A DNA stretch of 64,000 nt, from assembly GCF_021730395.1 (NCBI RefSeq), contig NW_026461805.1, positions 1 through 64,000 of the forward strand, given 5' to 3'. This document shows, in pieces, positions 47,276 through 60,080 of the stretch. A program made the translations under genes and the position numbers. The notes beneath the pieces were generated by a model. It was not told the origin of the DNA and ran no database searches. It worked only from the letters and a program-made list of their open reading frames with translations. Position 1 is the first letter of the stretch; the number at the start of each line of letters is the position of its first letter. Source of the DNA: Mercenaria mercenaria (lineage: Eukaryota; Mollusca; Bivalvia; Venerida; Veneridae).

Positions 47276-47487
47276 TGCCAATATCGGGCTGATTTTATTT
47301 TGATGTTGGCCAAATATCGTTTGCCAATATCGGACCAATGTCATTATGATGTTGGCCCGCTACCGTCTGCCAACGTCGTGCCGACATCATTCCTATTTGC
47401 AGCCGAAAGTGAAGCAGCCGATATCGGGCTGTTATAGGCTACGAGGTCGGTTTGATATCGAGCCGATATAGAATGCTGGCTGGGATA
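47276..47487 (+). repeat. ATATCGG-rich repeat ending GCTGGCTGGGATA, copy 2
   Basis: Three short internal units with TGCCAATATCGG and TGATGTTGGCC, ending GAGCCGATATAGAATGCTGG then CTGGGATA. Shares its end with the copy at 45808-45960; the pogo N-terminal half lies between them. Confidence 0.5.
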
Positions 47488-50400
47488 AGAACCAATTAGA
47501 TAGTTGAAAAAAATACTGGTTTTATGCAACAAACTTTTTAATTAAATAAGAGTAAAAGCAATATCAAGAAAAAAATAGTGTCAAAAGAGCAGGTGTGCGG
47601 GCCAACTGCACGGTCCAACTTCGTACGAAATCGTCGGCCGCTTATCTCGTTTTGAATTAAAATGGAAGCATGTTCGTGACCGACCAGTAGTATAAATCTA
47701 ACAGTAATACGGAGTTTTGAAAGGAAAGCAACTACCGGCTGAAAGATCAACCCAAACCTGCAAGCGTCCGGTTGTGTGGAGGAAAGTTTGGCGAAAGTTA
47801 AATGGAAACTACGATGATTTAATGGCAAATAATCAGGAATTTATGTGAAATTTAAGCAGAATATACACTGTGACAACCTTTTGTTTGATGATTTACCATC
47901 TTTTTGCGCATGGTTTATATTCATATAATTCGTATAATTCATATCGCATATTCACGTTTTACGCTTTGGAAAATCTTCGACGTATCGAACGTAATATTTA
48001 CTCGGATGATGTCATATACGTCATATACGTTATTTTTGAATATGCTAGGGGACCGAAACAACATGAAGGATCGAACTGACAGGGAGTAAGCATACTTCTT
48101 TAAACATGCAAACTTTACATCACTTTATTTGTAATATTTCAACATAAAGGCTTTAAGAAATCGATATAAATAAGAATATTTCCTGTTTATTGAAACAACT
48201 TTAGAATTGACGTTTCTCGCTGGTTTTATTTTCACAATATATCAAAAAATGTGTATCGATGTGGGTAAGGTCAATTATAATTATACTAAGTAGGCTTAGC
48301 TATCTAAATACAGAACTTCCGAAACAAATTTGATGTTGGCATTTTTGTTCTAATTAACGAGTCGCTAAGCTAACTATAACCATTTTGTATACTGACGTTT
48401 TGTTAGCTAAAACATTTGAAACTATTGCTCATCACACTTTCTAAAAATCTTCTTTTAAATGGGAATTTTAAAACATTCAGCAACTCATGTATCAAGCTGT
48501 TATAACTGTTTTTTTAGCATTTTTTTACAAACTGCCCTTAAATATCAAATCTAATTCATTACTTTACATGCTTTACAAAATGTGTATTTCTCAAGTGCAT
48601 ACATTTGCGGAAATGATTTCTTTACATGGGGCAGAAGAGAAATGATGTAATTTCTTTTCAATACTATTTCCAGATTGACTACTTTCTATTCAGGGTGCTA
48701 CATGTTCAAAATCAGGAAACTGTTTTGTCTGGGTATTTGCATACGCTCACTGCCCCCACATTTAAGCATTATCTTAGATATTTCGTTGGCTAAGATAGAC
48801 TACAGATAGAGAGAATACATGTGTATCTGATTCATCGTCTTCTGGTGGTGAAGATACCCTTAAGTTCTCTTTTTTGTCTTAACTTAGAATCTAATTTCCT
48901 AGAAACTTCTATGAAAGCTCTTCTTCACTACTTATGAGTTTTTATCACTTCAATTCAATCCCACAAATATCGTGTCTAATTATAGAATTTCTGGATCCAG
49001 TCGTCGAAACTTTAACAGGCGCTAAAGGTTAATTTCCAACATCTTCATGTATTCATAAAGATTTTGATCAGGTGTTTTTTGTAATTGCTTTTATTTTTTG
49101 TAATTGCTTATCGAATTTATAAAAATGTGCAGAACTGTTTCGGTTTATATACTTTCTAATTATGACTAAGTAGATACATATTATAAAAAAGATACAAATA
49201 ATGAAACAGATACAAAATGTTTTAGTCTATTAAATTTCATAACGTGTAGAGCAATTTTATTTCTTCCGGTTTTGCAGACTTATATATTGGCCTTTTTTAT
49301 ATTTCATTTCCTTTAAGAAAATAAGACGAAACAAAATTAATCAAAAAGTGTAGTTGATCTATTGCAGACCGCAGAGTATAAGTGTCATGTGTATGTTGTA
49401 GACGATATGCAACACGAAATGTCGACTAAATAACTCGAAACTGCGTGTTACGTTTTTGAAATTTTGATTAAATAACTCTATTTCAACTAAATAACGAGAA
49501 ATTTTCTACTCAAAGTTCCGTGTTTATATATACGCCTGACTAATGTTCTTCGGTATGAGCCATATAAAAATGTTGACATTTAACGTTCAATATTCTTCTC
49601 AATGTCGTAAAAATGATTCAAATTAAAGATATCTTTTAAAACAGGGACATGTATGTACGGCCAAAAACCAAATGTTAGCAAAATTTGTTTTGCACTCTGC
49701 AGTTTGTGTTTAACCAGATGCATTTTCTCTCAAAACTAAAGACTTAAAAGTTTGATAAAATGTAGAAGTTAAACTTTTAAATCGAAATAATGACAAAAAC
49801 GTATGTATGAATCACGATGATAAGTAAGCATTTGCTTTTATTACCTAGTGAACTGTCACATAAGACATGAAAATCTTAGATACAGTGAGTTATATAAATC
49901 GTTTCTGAATGGCCGCACATTTTTGCTATTTTTTTGTACCTTTACCCTCAAATTTAATTTAAAGGAGCCCTTCACCATATTAATAATCCCAGGCATTTGG
50001 CGTGCGAAAATGTTAGCGAATTCCCAATTTTCAACTTGCGTAAAAATAGCACTTCATAAGAATTACTAATGAGTCTGGTGTAATAACTGCATTTTTGCTG
50101 CAGAACAGCATTATTATACCTTATATGAAGCTAGGTGCGGGAAAATCAACCAGTTTAAAGATTTGGTCATTTATCTTTCTTTTTTTGAAAATCATAAAAT
50201 TAATATCTCAATAATCATAAACGTTCAAAACATTATAAGTAAAAATAAAATAAGATATTTTAAGGTATAAATATTACACATGATTGTAGTTTTAGTTATT
50301 CGCAAACGTTCATAATAAAAACAACGTGCTACAGATTACTAAAATAGTTGTTTGTCTTTTTTATATATACAGTACAAAAATATTTACTTGCTTATGTCAG

Positions 50401-51849
50401 TTTACAGTAATTAGCTTTGCTAGTTTTGTAAATGTCATCAAATGGAAATTTAATCAAATAATGATTGTCTTTAACTTTTATAAGTGTAACCAAACAGTAG
50501 TTCGAGCTTTTTTGATTATATTTAATGCCTAAAAGGGTTTCTTAAACGTGTAAAGTGTACAGACCAGTACAGAGGGTCAATTTCTCTCATGAACTACAAA
50601 TGATGGGTTTGCTGATATTTGCCCTGGAGAAAATGTTAGCGAATTTTGTTAATTCGCGAAATAAATTCGCCATTATTTCTACATCGCTAGCTTAACCACG
50701 TATACAGTATTTATATTGTCAATGAGAGATAGGTCTCAGACTGTCTGTGCTTTAAATTATGACGGGAATTGGAAATAAATAGTCACTGCGCTGCAGAACA
50801 GTGCAATTTATACTTTTCTTTAGCTCGACTTAAATACTAAATGTACAAAAAGACAGTGGCATAATATTCTCTATCATATGGCTTATATTAATCTTTGAAT
50901 AAAGTGTCTTATTCATAGGAAGAAAAAAAGCAACTGTAGTCAACAATTATCACCATAGTATATGCATTTCCGCACTATAAATACACTTATCAATCATGAC
51001 ATTATTGATTTGAAATGCTCCAGAAATTGTCAGACAAGTCCACACTTAAGTTTTTAACACGTCAAGACATAAGATTACTCAAATTCATCCCATCGAACTA
51101 AATTTGCCCGACATATGTCCAATATTTACCACCATTCCTCCTATACCTCCCGTCATCCCATTTTGCTCATACCTTTGAAATTTGCAGCGTCTTGTTAACC
51201 TTCCGCAAGTCATGCCTTGTATCATTTTCCAATACCACTACCAAAACTGCTCATCATATTTCTCATTTATCCGTCGGCACCACCGATCATGACTCCCATC
51301 ATGCCTCCATGCAACCAACACTGCATACATCCGTCCACTGAACCGCCCATGCCCAACATTCCTTGTAGGCTCAGACTCTACCATCGGAATTACCACATTA
51401 TCACTGCGTCCTCCTTAAAAGCTTGAGTCATTTCCTGTATCATCGTTGATATTGTACTTGAAAATGTTGGATTTGCACCTTGTGTTAGCGCCACTTTTAA
51501 CTGATGTGTTCTGAAATGTTATTACATATTATATCAAGATGTTTCTGCCTCCGCTTTAGGTTTGGCATTCACCTGAAGGGAAATTAATGTAACAGTTTCG
51601 GTTTTACACCCAGTTCTAAGAAACGTATACAATGTATTTCTGATAAGTAATTAAACACTATAGTGAGCTGCCGACAGAGAAATGTTAGGGTAGATTACTA
51701 GGAAGCACAGAGAACCCTCAAACACAGCCATAGAGCCATGCATCGCAAAGTAACAAAAAGAAGCTGTATCGTAAAAATATAACGCACAGGTTTCTTCAAA
51801 AATCCAACCTGAGGTACTTTCAATTGCATGTTTGCAAAATACAACATGA
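47488..51849. other. AT-rich region without recognised gene
   Basis: Long AT-rich stretch with short ORFs only. The one unusual segment is a decayed Met/Gly-rich frame on the minus strand at about 51130-51420, listed separately. Confidence 0.4.
51130..51420 (-). pseudogene. Possible relic of a Met/Gly-rich coding sequence
   Basis: Minus-strand frames read GMLGMGGSVDGCMQ, HGGMMGVMIGGADG, and in another frame MTGGIGGMVVNIGHMSG. The repeated GGM-type words are unlike the AT-rich surroundings. Frameshifts and stops break it. It could be a remnant of a low-complexity protein gene or a decayed GGCATG-type minisatellite. No function is proposed. Confidence 0.22.
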
Positions 51850-52980
51850 AAGCCAGAGAGCCATGATAGACTTATATCGCTCACCATAGTTTAGTTCTTG
51901 CTTGAATGAATTTCTTTTAATAAAGCTTCAAAAACGAAACAAAACTAGTCGAGCAGGTCATGGTAAAGATTTTTTCAAGATAGCAACTCAAATTTATCTA
52001 AAAAATATACATGTGGTCCTAATTTCTTTGCTGTAGCTTCAAATGCAAGAAAATAGGTCATTAGATCAGGGTTAAGAATATTAAAGATAAGTATTGAAAT
52101 CTGTATCAAAAGTTATACAAGTGGTCCAAATTTCTATGTTGTACCTTTAAAAAAAGCAAGAAAGTAGGTCACTAGATCAAGATTAATACTATTCAAGATG
52201 AATATTGAAATATGTATCATAATTTCTATGCTGTAACTTTACAAACAAGAAGATCTCTTTGAGGATTATTAAAGATAAGAATTTAAATCTGTATCAAAAT
52301 CGTTCAGAAGGTCAAACCCTCTTTGCTGTAGCTTCGAATAAAAGAAAGTTGGTCATTAGGTCAGAGTTAAGTTTATTAAAGATGAGTATTAAACTCAAAA
52401 GTTTCAAACTCGGTCCAAATTTCTATACCTTCAATTTAAGAAAGAAGGTCAATAGGTCATTATTAAGACTATTCAAGATGAGTATTGAACTCCCTATAAA
52501 AGTATTTTCATGTGGACAAAATTCCAATGCTTTACCTTCAAAAAATCAAAGGTCAGTAGGTCATGATTTAGACTATTCAAGATGAGTATCTAACTCTGTA
52601 TCTAACACTATACTAGTGTTCCCAATTTCTTTGCCATTGCTTCAAAAATAAATAAGACCACGAAAAAATACCATCCGGGCGTGACCTATATTGACCTCAG
52701 GGTCATGATTTGAATCTTGGTAGAGAACCACTGGAGCATGGCAAACACAAAATATTTGTTTAGTTTTCCTTTCGGTTGCCAATACAACAATAACTCTATA
52801 TTGAATTGAATTATTTGAACAATTCTTTAAGAAGACCATCAAAGGAACATTTCTGTGAAGTTTCATCAAAAATCGACCTGGTGATTAAGGAGAAGATATT
52901 GTTTAAAAGGAAGTGTGGGCAGCCGGACGGACGCCGGACGGTGAGCGATCACAATAGCTCAATCGAGCACTTTGTGTATA
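51850..52980 (+). mobile_element. Satellite-cored element, core type F
   Basis: Head GAGAGCCATGATAGACTTAT then ATCGCTCACC. About six units near 100-110 bp with GTAGGTCATTAGATC-like, TTAAAGATGAGTATTGAA and TGGTCCAAATTTCT phrases. Tail: TTTCGGTTGCCAAT, AAGTTTCATCAAAA, CGGACGGACGCCGGACG, GTGAGCGATCACAATAGCTC and GAGCACTTTGTG. Again the family ends with an unrelated core. Confidence 0.6.
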
Positions 52981-55711
52981 TAACACATATACAAAATCGG
53001 TAGGAACAATGCAGAGTGTGAGAGCAGTTCTCTTTTAAAATGGTTTTCCTGTATATTCAGTTATGGGAAATGAATAAATATATGTCTATTAAAAATACTG
53101 CACTTTTATAGGATATAAACTAATCAGCTATATCCGTAATTAGTATCATAGAGCATAGTAAGGTTGAAATAGGCTGACGACAATGAAACTGAAGAATTCT
53201 TATGAACAGTACATTTTTGTACCTGTCCATTGGGAATGATGTAGTGGTTCAGCAAACAGCTATTTTATACTTTAATTCAATTAGATCAACCGCCTTTCGC
53301 ATTATCATTCCTAATATTATATACTGTGTTAAATAGTAGATCAGATATTGTAATTTGCAATTTATTTGGTCGAATAGACGTCAACGTTACTGTGTATCAA
53401 ATACTTGATACAGTGCAGAAGAAAGAGTAAGGGCATAACGAAATAAAGAAGGAAAGAAATAAGCGGCTAAATACGATTTTTTGATGCTGTAACTTCCACT
53501 TTATTGCCCCTCTCGATGTAACTATAAATAGCTATATATTTCTGTTACTTAATAACGCTCTTTTTGGAGAAGATGCTAATATAAATATTATGAAATTTTG
53601 AAAATTTTGTTTTAATATGATTTATCAGTTTACTTTAAATTTTCTTATACACATTGCTTTTCGTTAAGCTAATTTAACCCAGTAAACAATCGGAAATATT
53701 TAATGATGTGTTGGGTACGAGGTAAGATGTCGTGCGCAAGAGATAATTTAATCTTTAAAAGTAAATGCTTGTCTTTTATATACCATCGTACATTGTGGAT
53801 GTGAAATCAGATATAAAAAGAGAGAAAAGTTTCGACGTTATCAATCAAAATTAAAACTCAATTTTACGAAGACTTTAGCCGCTTAATTTCTTATATTTCT
53901 ATGACCTCTTTCCACCTGGCCTTTAAGAAGGACTATGTCTTCTGAGATGTTTGCTTGGTTATCTTAACCCGTGTCAATATCCACTTCTGCTTTTAAAAGC
54001 AATAGACAGTATAAGAAAAATGATCCCCGACATTGACTTGAATTTAACCTGACGGTCTGCGGTTTGCGCATGACACATCACCTTCATTTAAATATCAAAT
54101 GTGCCCGGAATATCTATCAATTTATGCAGGCACAACAACAAAAAATGGCGAAAAGCTTTCACCTCTATGCATGACTTTCCTCTTCAGCTAAGGATCTTTG
54201 TCTTGCGATCGAGACGACACAACTTTTTGTTATGGTGGCCATTTGTAACATGTTATTTTGAAATTCCCTCTTGCGCTATAAAGAAGATTGACTTAATATA
54301 GTGTCTACATTTTCTTTTCAAACATATGTGTAGTTTTAAATGCATTACATAATTTGGAAGATGTCGATCCTGAAAAAAAATTCTCGCCACATTTTTGTGG
54401 CTTAGATTTATCGTTATTTAATTTTTTCATTGTATTTGCCAAACAAATGCAATCTTGAGATGGCACAAAAATTCTGCTCTAGAGACATCTTAAGACCTTG
54501 GATGATGTATAACGCTCTCCATGATATACCAAACAGGAAAAGTGATGCATTTCAAACTACGCAAATTATTACATTTAGTGTATGATATGTAAAAAAGTAC
54601 TGACTAAAGGTTAGGTTAGATTACCATGGTTACAAAATATATACATTAACATACTTCTCATTCAAATCACTTGAATCCGGTATATACCGGTGTCTTTCAT
54701 TTATCACGGACGCTCCTCTTCTAGTAAAAGCCATTGATAATATATGGCAGTAGGTGAATTAATGACATGACATACCGCGTAATACGCAAAATCAAGCACA
54801 ATAATGAATTTGCTATTCAAAAGTAGTTTCGTCTTCGCCATTAAATAACAAATTTGCTGCAATCATGTCTGAAAGACTGAAGTACCTCGATCTGTTCAAT
54901 TTAAATAATCGTTGCTTGTGACTTTTTGAATTGGGAATATCCGTGACTCAAAAACATATTATCGTGTACTTGAAAATATTTTAGTATTAGAATTACACTT
55001 TTTATGGTATTCGTTACGTTATTTTCAAATATCAGATAAACATTTACAAGAAATAGGCGAACTGTTCTCATAAATGTAATTAAAAGCTCAGATACTGACT
55101 TTTCACAAAAATATACTAAATATACTTAAATACATTTCTTTCTAGCTTTTACCGGTAAACGGTGCTATTTGTTTTCTGTCAAAAGGAAATTTAATTAAAA
55201 CAGAATTGCAATACGATTTGTGCTTAAATGACAATTTTCCAGGGAAAAAAGAACAAAAAAAAAAAAAAATAAATAAAAAAAAAAGGAAAAAAAAAAATAA
55301 AGAAAAGAATTTTTTATTCGTAAAATTGATAAAATTATTTGATTATCTAAATACATTTGTTGAAATCTCTGTGTGATATAAGCAATTCTATAAACATATG
55401 TCAAGATTTGGGATGCTTCTAAGACAACAAAAAATGATCGAGGAAGGAAATTTATTGAATGTTAACATATAAGAATGATTATTAAATAATCAAATTATAT
55501 ATAACTGAAGCAATGATTTTAAACTATTTTTTGTCTTTTTTTCTCGAGAATCTATAGCGGAAAAGAAAAAAAAGGTTAATATGTCATGAAAGACATCACT
55601 ATGTCGGTTTGCAATTAGCACAAAATCTACAGCAGACGAGAAAAGTATTCGAATTTTATTCAAATTTCAATTAAAATGCATTGTATGTTGCTGTTTTGTT
55701 TGTTTGTTTGT
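52981..55711. other. AT-rich region; decayed core type D remnant and A-rich tract
   Basis: Mostly featureless. About 54030-54300 carries worn GACCTTGACC/GCGCATGACAC-type phrases like the type D element. 55243-55310 is a 68-bp tract that is almost all A. No gene seen. Confidence 0.35.
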
Positions 55712-55866
55712 TTTGGGTTTAACACCGTTTTTCATCAATTTTCAGTCATGTAATGGCAGGCAGTTAACCGAACCAGTGTTTCTGGATTCTGTACCAGTAC
55801 AAACCTGTTCTCCGCAAGTAACGGCCAACTTCCTCACATGAATCAGAGGTGGAGGACAAAACGGCA
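55712..55866 (-). repeat. SINE body fragment
   Basis: CAGTCATGTAATGGCAGGCA, CTGGATTCTGTACCAGTACA and TGAATCAGAGGTGGAGGAC are the same module as in the SINE at 1556-1800. The tRNA-like head is missing. Confidence 0.45.
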
Positions 55867-56030
55867 ACCAAGCGGAACTGTTTGAAACTCTTTGGTATAT
55901 TATTTTCAAATGAACATCCAAACTAATTTTCATCAAACTCTATTTAGTGGTTTTATAGGAGATGTCTTTTAAACACATTTATTGACGATGGACAGACGCA
56001 CTCACGACGGACAATGGACACAGTTTTGTA
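55867..56030 (+). repeat. Tail-like fragment of the satellite-cored family
   Basis: AACCAAGCGGAACTG, TCATCAAACTCTATTTAGTG, GGAGATGTCTTTTAAA and a GACGGACAATGGACACA run resemble the region just before the tail of the type A elements. It is fused directly to the SINE fragment at 55712-55866. Confidence 0.4.
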
Positions 56031-57105
56031 ATTATACCTGAAGGGAAATGAACTTATTTTCAGAGCATTATGCAATCTGTGAATTTTTCTTCTTGATAAA
56101 ATGTGCAATATTTACCATGAAAATGTAGTCGGTATCTAAACGTGAATAGATTCAAACATTCAAGGTATTTGTAAAAAAACGTTTCGATGCATGTTAAGAT
56201 AAAATGATGTAACATAATACGACTTTGATTGATGAGAAAATTGTCATCACACAATGACATATTAAATTTTATGTAACTGATCAGGATAGATGTATAGAAG
56301 AATAGGCTAATGTAGCACAGATCTATACAGCGTATCTAGTTAAATAACGTGTCCTTTTTTGAAAACTGGTGTTAACAATCAAGACAATCACTACTCATTC
56401 AGACTCATTCTAAAAAAAAAATCCATTCTTACATGGTTTTTTTTTAAACTCGTGGGCTGAGTACAAAACTGTTGAAACTGTACATGAATAAAGAACAAGT
56501 TACAGTAGTTTTGCGCACAACCCTGAAATACCTTTAATGCAGATGTTCTTAACATATGTCTTCATCAAATGTATATTTTAGATGTTTTAACTTATCCAAT
56601 TTATATAGGTTGACTTACAATATATTAGTAGGAAAAATAGAATCTGGAAGTATGGTATTACTCTCTGACTACGAAACTGTGTATAAAGAAGTAACATTAC
56701 CATCAATTAAACAGACGTCGTAAAACAATGTCATATATTTCAAGCGTTGTAATGCAATTTTCTGTCCAAAGTGTTCTTTAAACACAACAGTTAAACTGCT
56801 TCACAGGTTTTTCACCATTTATTCCTAATTTTATTTTATAATCCCACTCTGCCTTAACATGTACATAATACCACTAGTGTAAATACTATTTTATTCCCCT
56901 AGTGTATTTTAAATTAGACTTGTGTACACGAATCTGCCGCAGATACTTTCCTGGACTTTATGCATAAAAAGGACTTGCCGCTAAGCAAATTGTGTCTTCA
57001 TATAGATAACGTTTTATAATTCTTCATTTCTTATAATATTTATATAAACGTTTAGTAGCTTAGTTCGGTGGAATACTGCGAATAACTTATTTTTCCTAAG
57101 ACATT

Positions 57106-57200
57106 AAAAACAAAAGATCAGAATTTACATCTTCATCCTCGTCTTCTTCCTCTTCATCAGTTGTAATGAACGCTTTAGGCACTTGTAGATGTAAACATAC
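57106..57200 (-). CDS. Possible small acidic exon
   Basis: The minus strand reads HLQVPKAFITTDEEEEDEDED and then a few residues to a TAG stop; a GTAAAT donor directly after the acidic run is an alternative end. Possible acceptors (TCTACAAG, TTTAAAG) are weak. An AATAAA candidate lies at 56895-56890. It may be the terminal or an internal exon of a gene not otherwise seen, or chance low-complexity sequence. No function is proposed. Confidence 0.22.
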
Positions 57201-57248
57201 TGATCCTTTAAACATAAAATTTATATTTTCATAACAAGATCTCTTTTG

Positions 57249-58468
57249 TACGGTGTCCGTTTAGATATTCGAGGCAATTTATTTAATAATAAAATGCGAT
57301 GGTTCGATGTCGAAAACGCGATGGCGCGATGGCAGGATGATGAAAACAACGATGGTACGATGGAGAAAACGCGATGGCACGATGATGAAATCGCGATGGT
57401 GCGAGGGTACGATGGTGAAAGTCGATGTAATATCGCGTTTTCATCATCGTACCTTCGCGTTTTCACCATCGCACCATCGCGTTTTCATCATCGTACCATC
57501 GTGCCATCGCGTTTTCATCATCGTACCATCGTGTTTTCACCATCGTGCTATCGCGTTATCATCATCATACCATCGTGGTTTCACCATCGTACCATCGCGT
57601 TTCACCATCGTACCCTCGCGTTATCATCATCGTACCATCGTGGTTTCACCATCGTACCATCGCGTTTTCACCATCTTACCATCGCGTTTTCACCATCGTG
57701 CCATCGCGTTATCATCATCGTACCATCGTGGTTTCACCATCGTACCATCGCGTTTTCACCATCGTACCATCGCCTTCCGGTTAGAAATGCATAGTCCCGT
57801 ACACTTGTATTTTTGTCAACAATAGATGAATGTAACTAAGTGTATTTTGTGAGAAGAAATTTACCATTTGGATTCTGCTGTTTTGCAAAATGCTTTTCAA
57901 AATGTTAAGTGATCAGTTCATTAAAACTGTAAAATCTTCAAGTGCTCATCCTTTGTATTTTATGTATGCATGAATGTAAATAAAAAGCTGGGTGTAATTG
58001 GTCACATTATTTAAACTCAGCTTATTCTTGTTAGGATGTAGAAGGTACAGAGTGCAAGGTGAAAATGAGATTTATCAAGCCTGTTATCTACTGCGCATGA
58101 CCACCGGAATTCGATGGTACGATGGTGAAAATGCGATGATACGATGGTGATAACGCGATGGTACGATTGTAAAAATGCGATGGTACGATGATGAAAACGC
58201 GATGACACGATGGTGAAAACGCGATGGTACGATGATACGATGGTGAAAACGAGATGTTACGATGATGAAAACGCGATATTACATCGACATTTTACCATAG
58301 TACCACCACACCATCGCGATTTCGTCATCGAGCCATCACGTTTTCACCATCGTACCATCGTTGTTTCACCATCGAGCCATCGTGCCATCGTGTTTTCGTC
58401 ATCGTACCATCGTGCATCGCGGTTTAGTATTAAATAAGAGGTCACGATTGTCCAAACGGAACACCGTA
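57249..58468. mobile_element. Fold-back (palindromic) element with CATCG-rich arms
   Basis: Outer inverted ends of about 50 bp start TACGGTGTCCGTTT at 57249 and end at 58468 with the inverse. Inside, short units (GATGGTACGATGGTGAAAAC) run forward at 57296-57425, inverted at 57430-57775, forward at 58112-58265 and inverted at 58290-58425, around a unique core. One strand can form very long hairpins. Long plus ORFs here are only translations of the repeat. No transposase. No clean target duplication was found. Confidence 0.6.
57776..58111. mobile_element. Core of the fold-back element with its own inverted ends
   Basis: About 335 bp of ordinary AT-rich sequence bounded by imperfect inverted ends (CTTCCGGTTAGAAATGCATAGT against ACTGCGCATGACCACCGGAA). 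It may be an older insertion or the original unique centre of the element. Confidence 0.35.
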
Positions 58469-59810
58469 GTTTTGCGAGTCAATGCAAATGTATACATAGA
58501 TGAATAGACCATATATAAAATAAATGTCATTTTGAGAATATCACTTTGATATATTGTAACGTGCGTTTCTTACTTAATCACTCTGTCATGTTGTAAGAAT
58601 TCGGTTATATTTCACATGCATTGTTATACTAAATTAATAGGCGCTTATTTTTAGGAGTAGTACTAAATTAATATCTCAATGTTGAAATTGTTGTCTTATC
58701 TTTGCTAATTTCTAGGACCAGATTTAATATATCAAACTAGTCGTGACCTCTTTTTACTTTTTTTCAATATGTTGTAGTAATAAATCCAATTCCCACCTCT
58801 CTCCACACCATGCTCAGCCTATATTTCCTTATTTCTCGGACAATATATGCCGTATTCATCGTATATTGTAACAAGTATATCTTATCCCTGTCTGTCTGTA
58901 CCTTTTTTAATCCGGTTTCTTATTTCTAGGACCGACTGAATATAGCAACCTCGTCAGTTATGATATTTAATATGCTGCGACAGTATAAGTTTTAGTTGCC
59001 ACTGTTATACAATATTCAGTAAATGACTCCCCATTCTGCCACAAAGGTCAAATAATATATCAACCTTATCATGACCTCTGATATATTATTCCAAGCAAAT
59101 CTTACCTTTGTCCGCACCATATTCAGTCCAGGATTTATCATTTCAAGCACAAAATTCGACCATTCGGTTTGTTTGAGTCTGTTCATGAGAAGTGCATGTA
59201 ATGAAATGTGTCCCCGAGGATCAGTTTAAGTGTAACTCTGTTACACATATGTTGACTTGACTCCATGATCTCAAAGGACCAGAAAATATAACCACACTAA
59301 AAGTCGAATCTATCATCCATTGGCGGGCCCTAGATAAAAACTATGACCGGAAAATGTCGAGAGGTAGCGTCAAAACTCTAGATAGTATAAAACTGCAACG
59401 ATAATAGTAGTTTGATCAGGAATGCTGTATCCGAGTCGAGCGGGTTTTCCCAGAGCGGATCGCACGAGGCGCGCAGAGTGTGATCCAGTCTGACAAAATC
59501 CACGACAAAATGCTAGAACTAGCTACAGTTATAATAACCGTTTAATTATATATCTACACCTTTTCGTCGTTTTGCTATCGAAAACAAACTTCCATGATTA
59601 TCGATATCAAAGCAGAACTGAGAGTAGTTTTTGTGTGTATTATTTACAGACCTATGTCAGGTTAAGCATATTAAATGAGAGTAGCCGGACAACATACAAC
59701 ACATAAGGTATAATACGGATTTTATTTGCCTGCTCGTATTGACTTGAGCAATAAAAGCCATATTATTGACAGAATTTATAAAGGTATCAAATAAAACGTT
59801 TTAGCATTAT
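58469..59810. other. Region without gene; faint tandem structure
   Basis: About 58700-59110 contains worn repeats of TCTAGGACC(A/G)A, ATATATCAAAC-like and CATGACCTCT phrases every 150-220 bp. The rest is unassigned. Confidence 0.3.
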
Positions 59811-60080
59811 GGTAGTTAAGTACGTTTGATAAACCGAAAGTTATTGCGTAACGTCATTTATCAAGAAAACGTAGAATAAAGCCTAGATTTGACGTACAGA
59901 AATGAAAACTATTCTATGAATTTGCTATATGAGTGAAATTATTACAATGTCATTGTTTTCATCTTTCTAAAGTTAAAATATGATGTTAAAACACTATGGT
60001 ATCTGATATGGTTAATAATTCAAAATAACGTCTTAAAATAAGCCTGAAAAGTGCGGTTTACTTTATTCATGGTCAAATAT
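59811..60080. mobile_element. Truncated copy of the TTAA MITE family
   Basis: GGTAGTTAAGTACGTTTGAT, GCGTAACGTCATTTATC and AAAACGTAGAATAAAGCCT match the left half of the family. The right half is absent and the end has drifted. Confidence 0.6.

Noticed and set aside
57246-57825. Long plus-strand ORFs of 172-182 codons
   Set aside because: They are translations of the CATCG palindromic repeat (HHRTIVFSPSYHR-like repeats). Every frame is open because the unit lacks stops.
57249-58468. Target duplication TTTTG flanking the fold-back element
   Set aside because: The two flanks match only with a one-base offset, so it cannot be claimed as a duplication.
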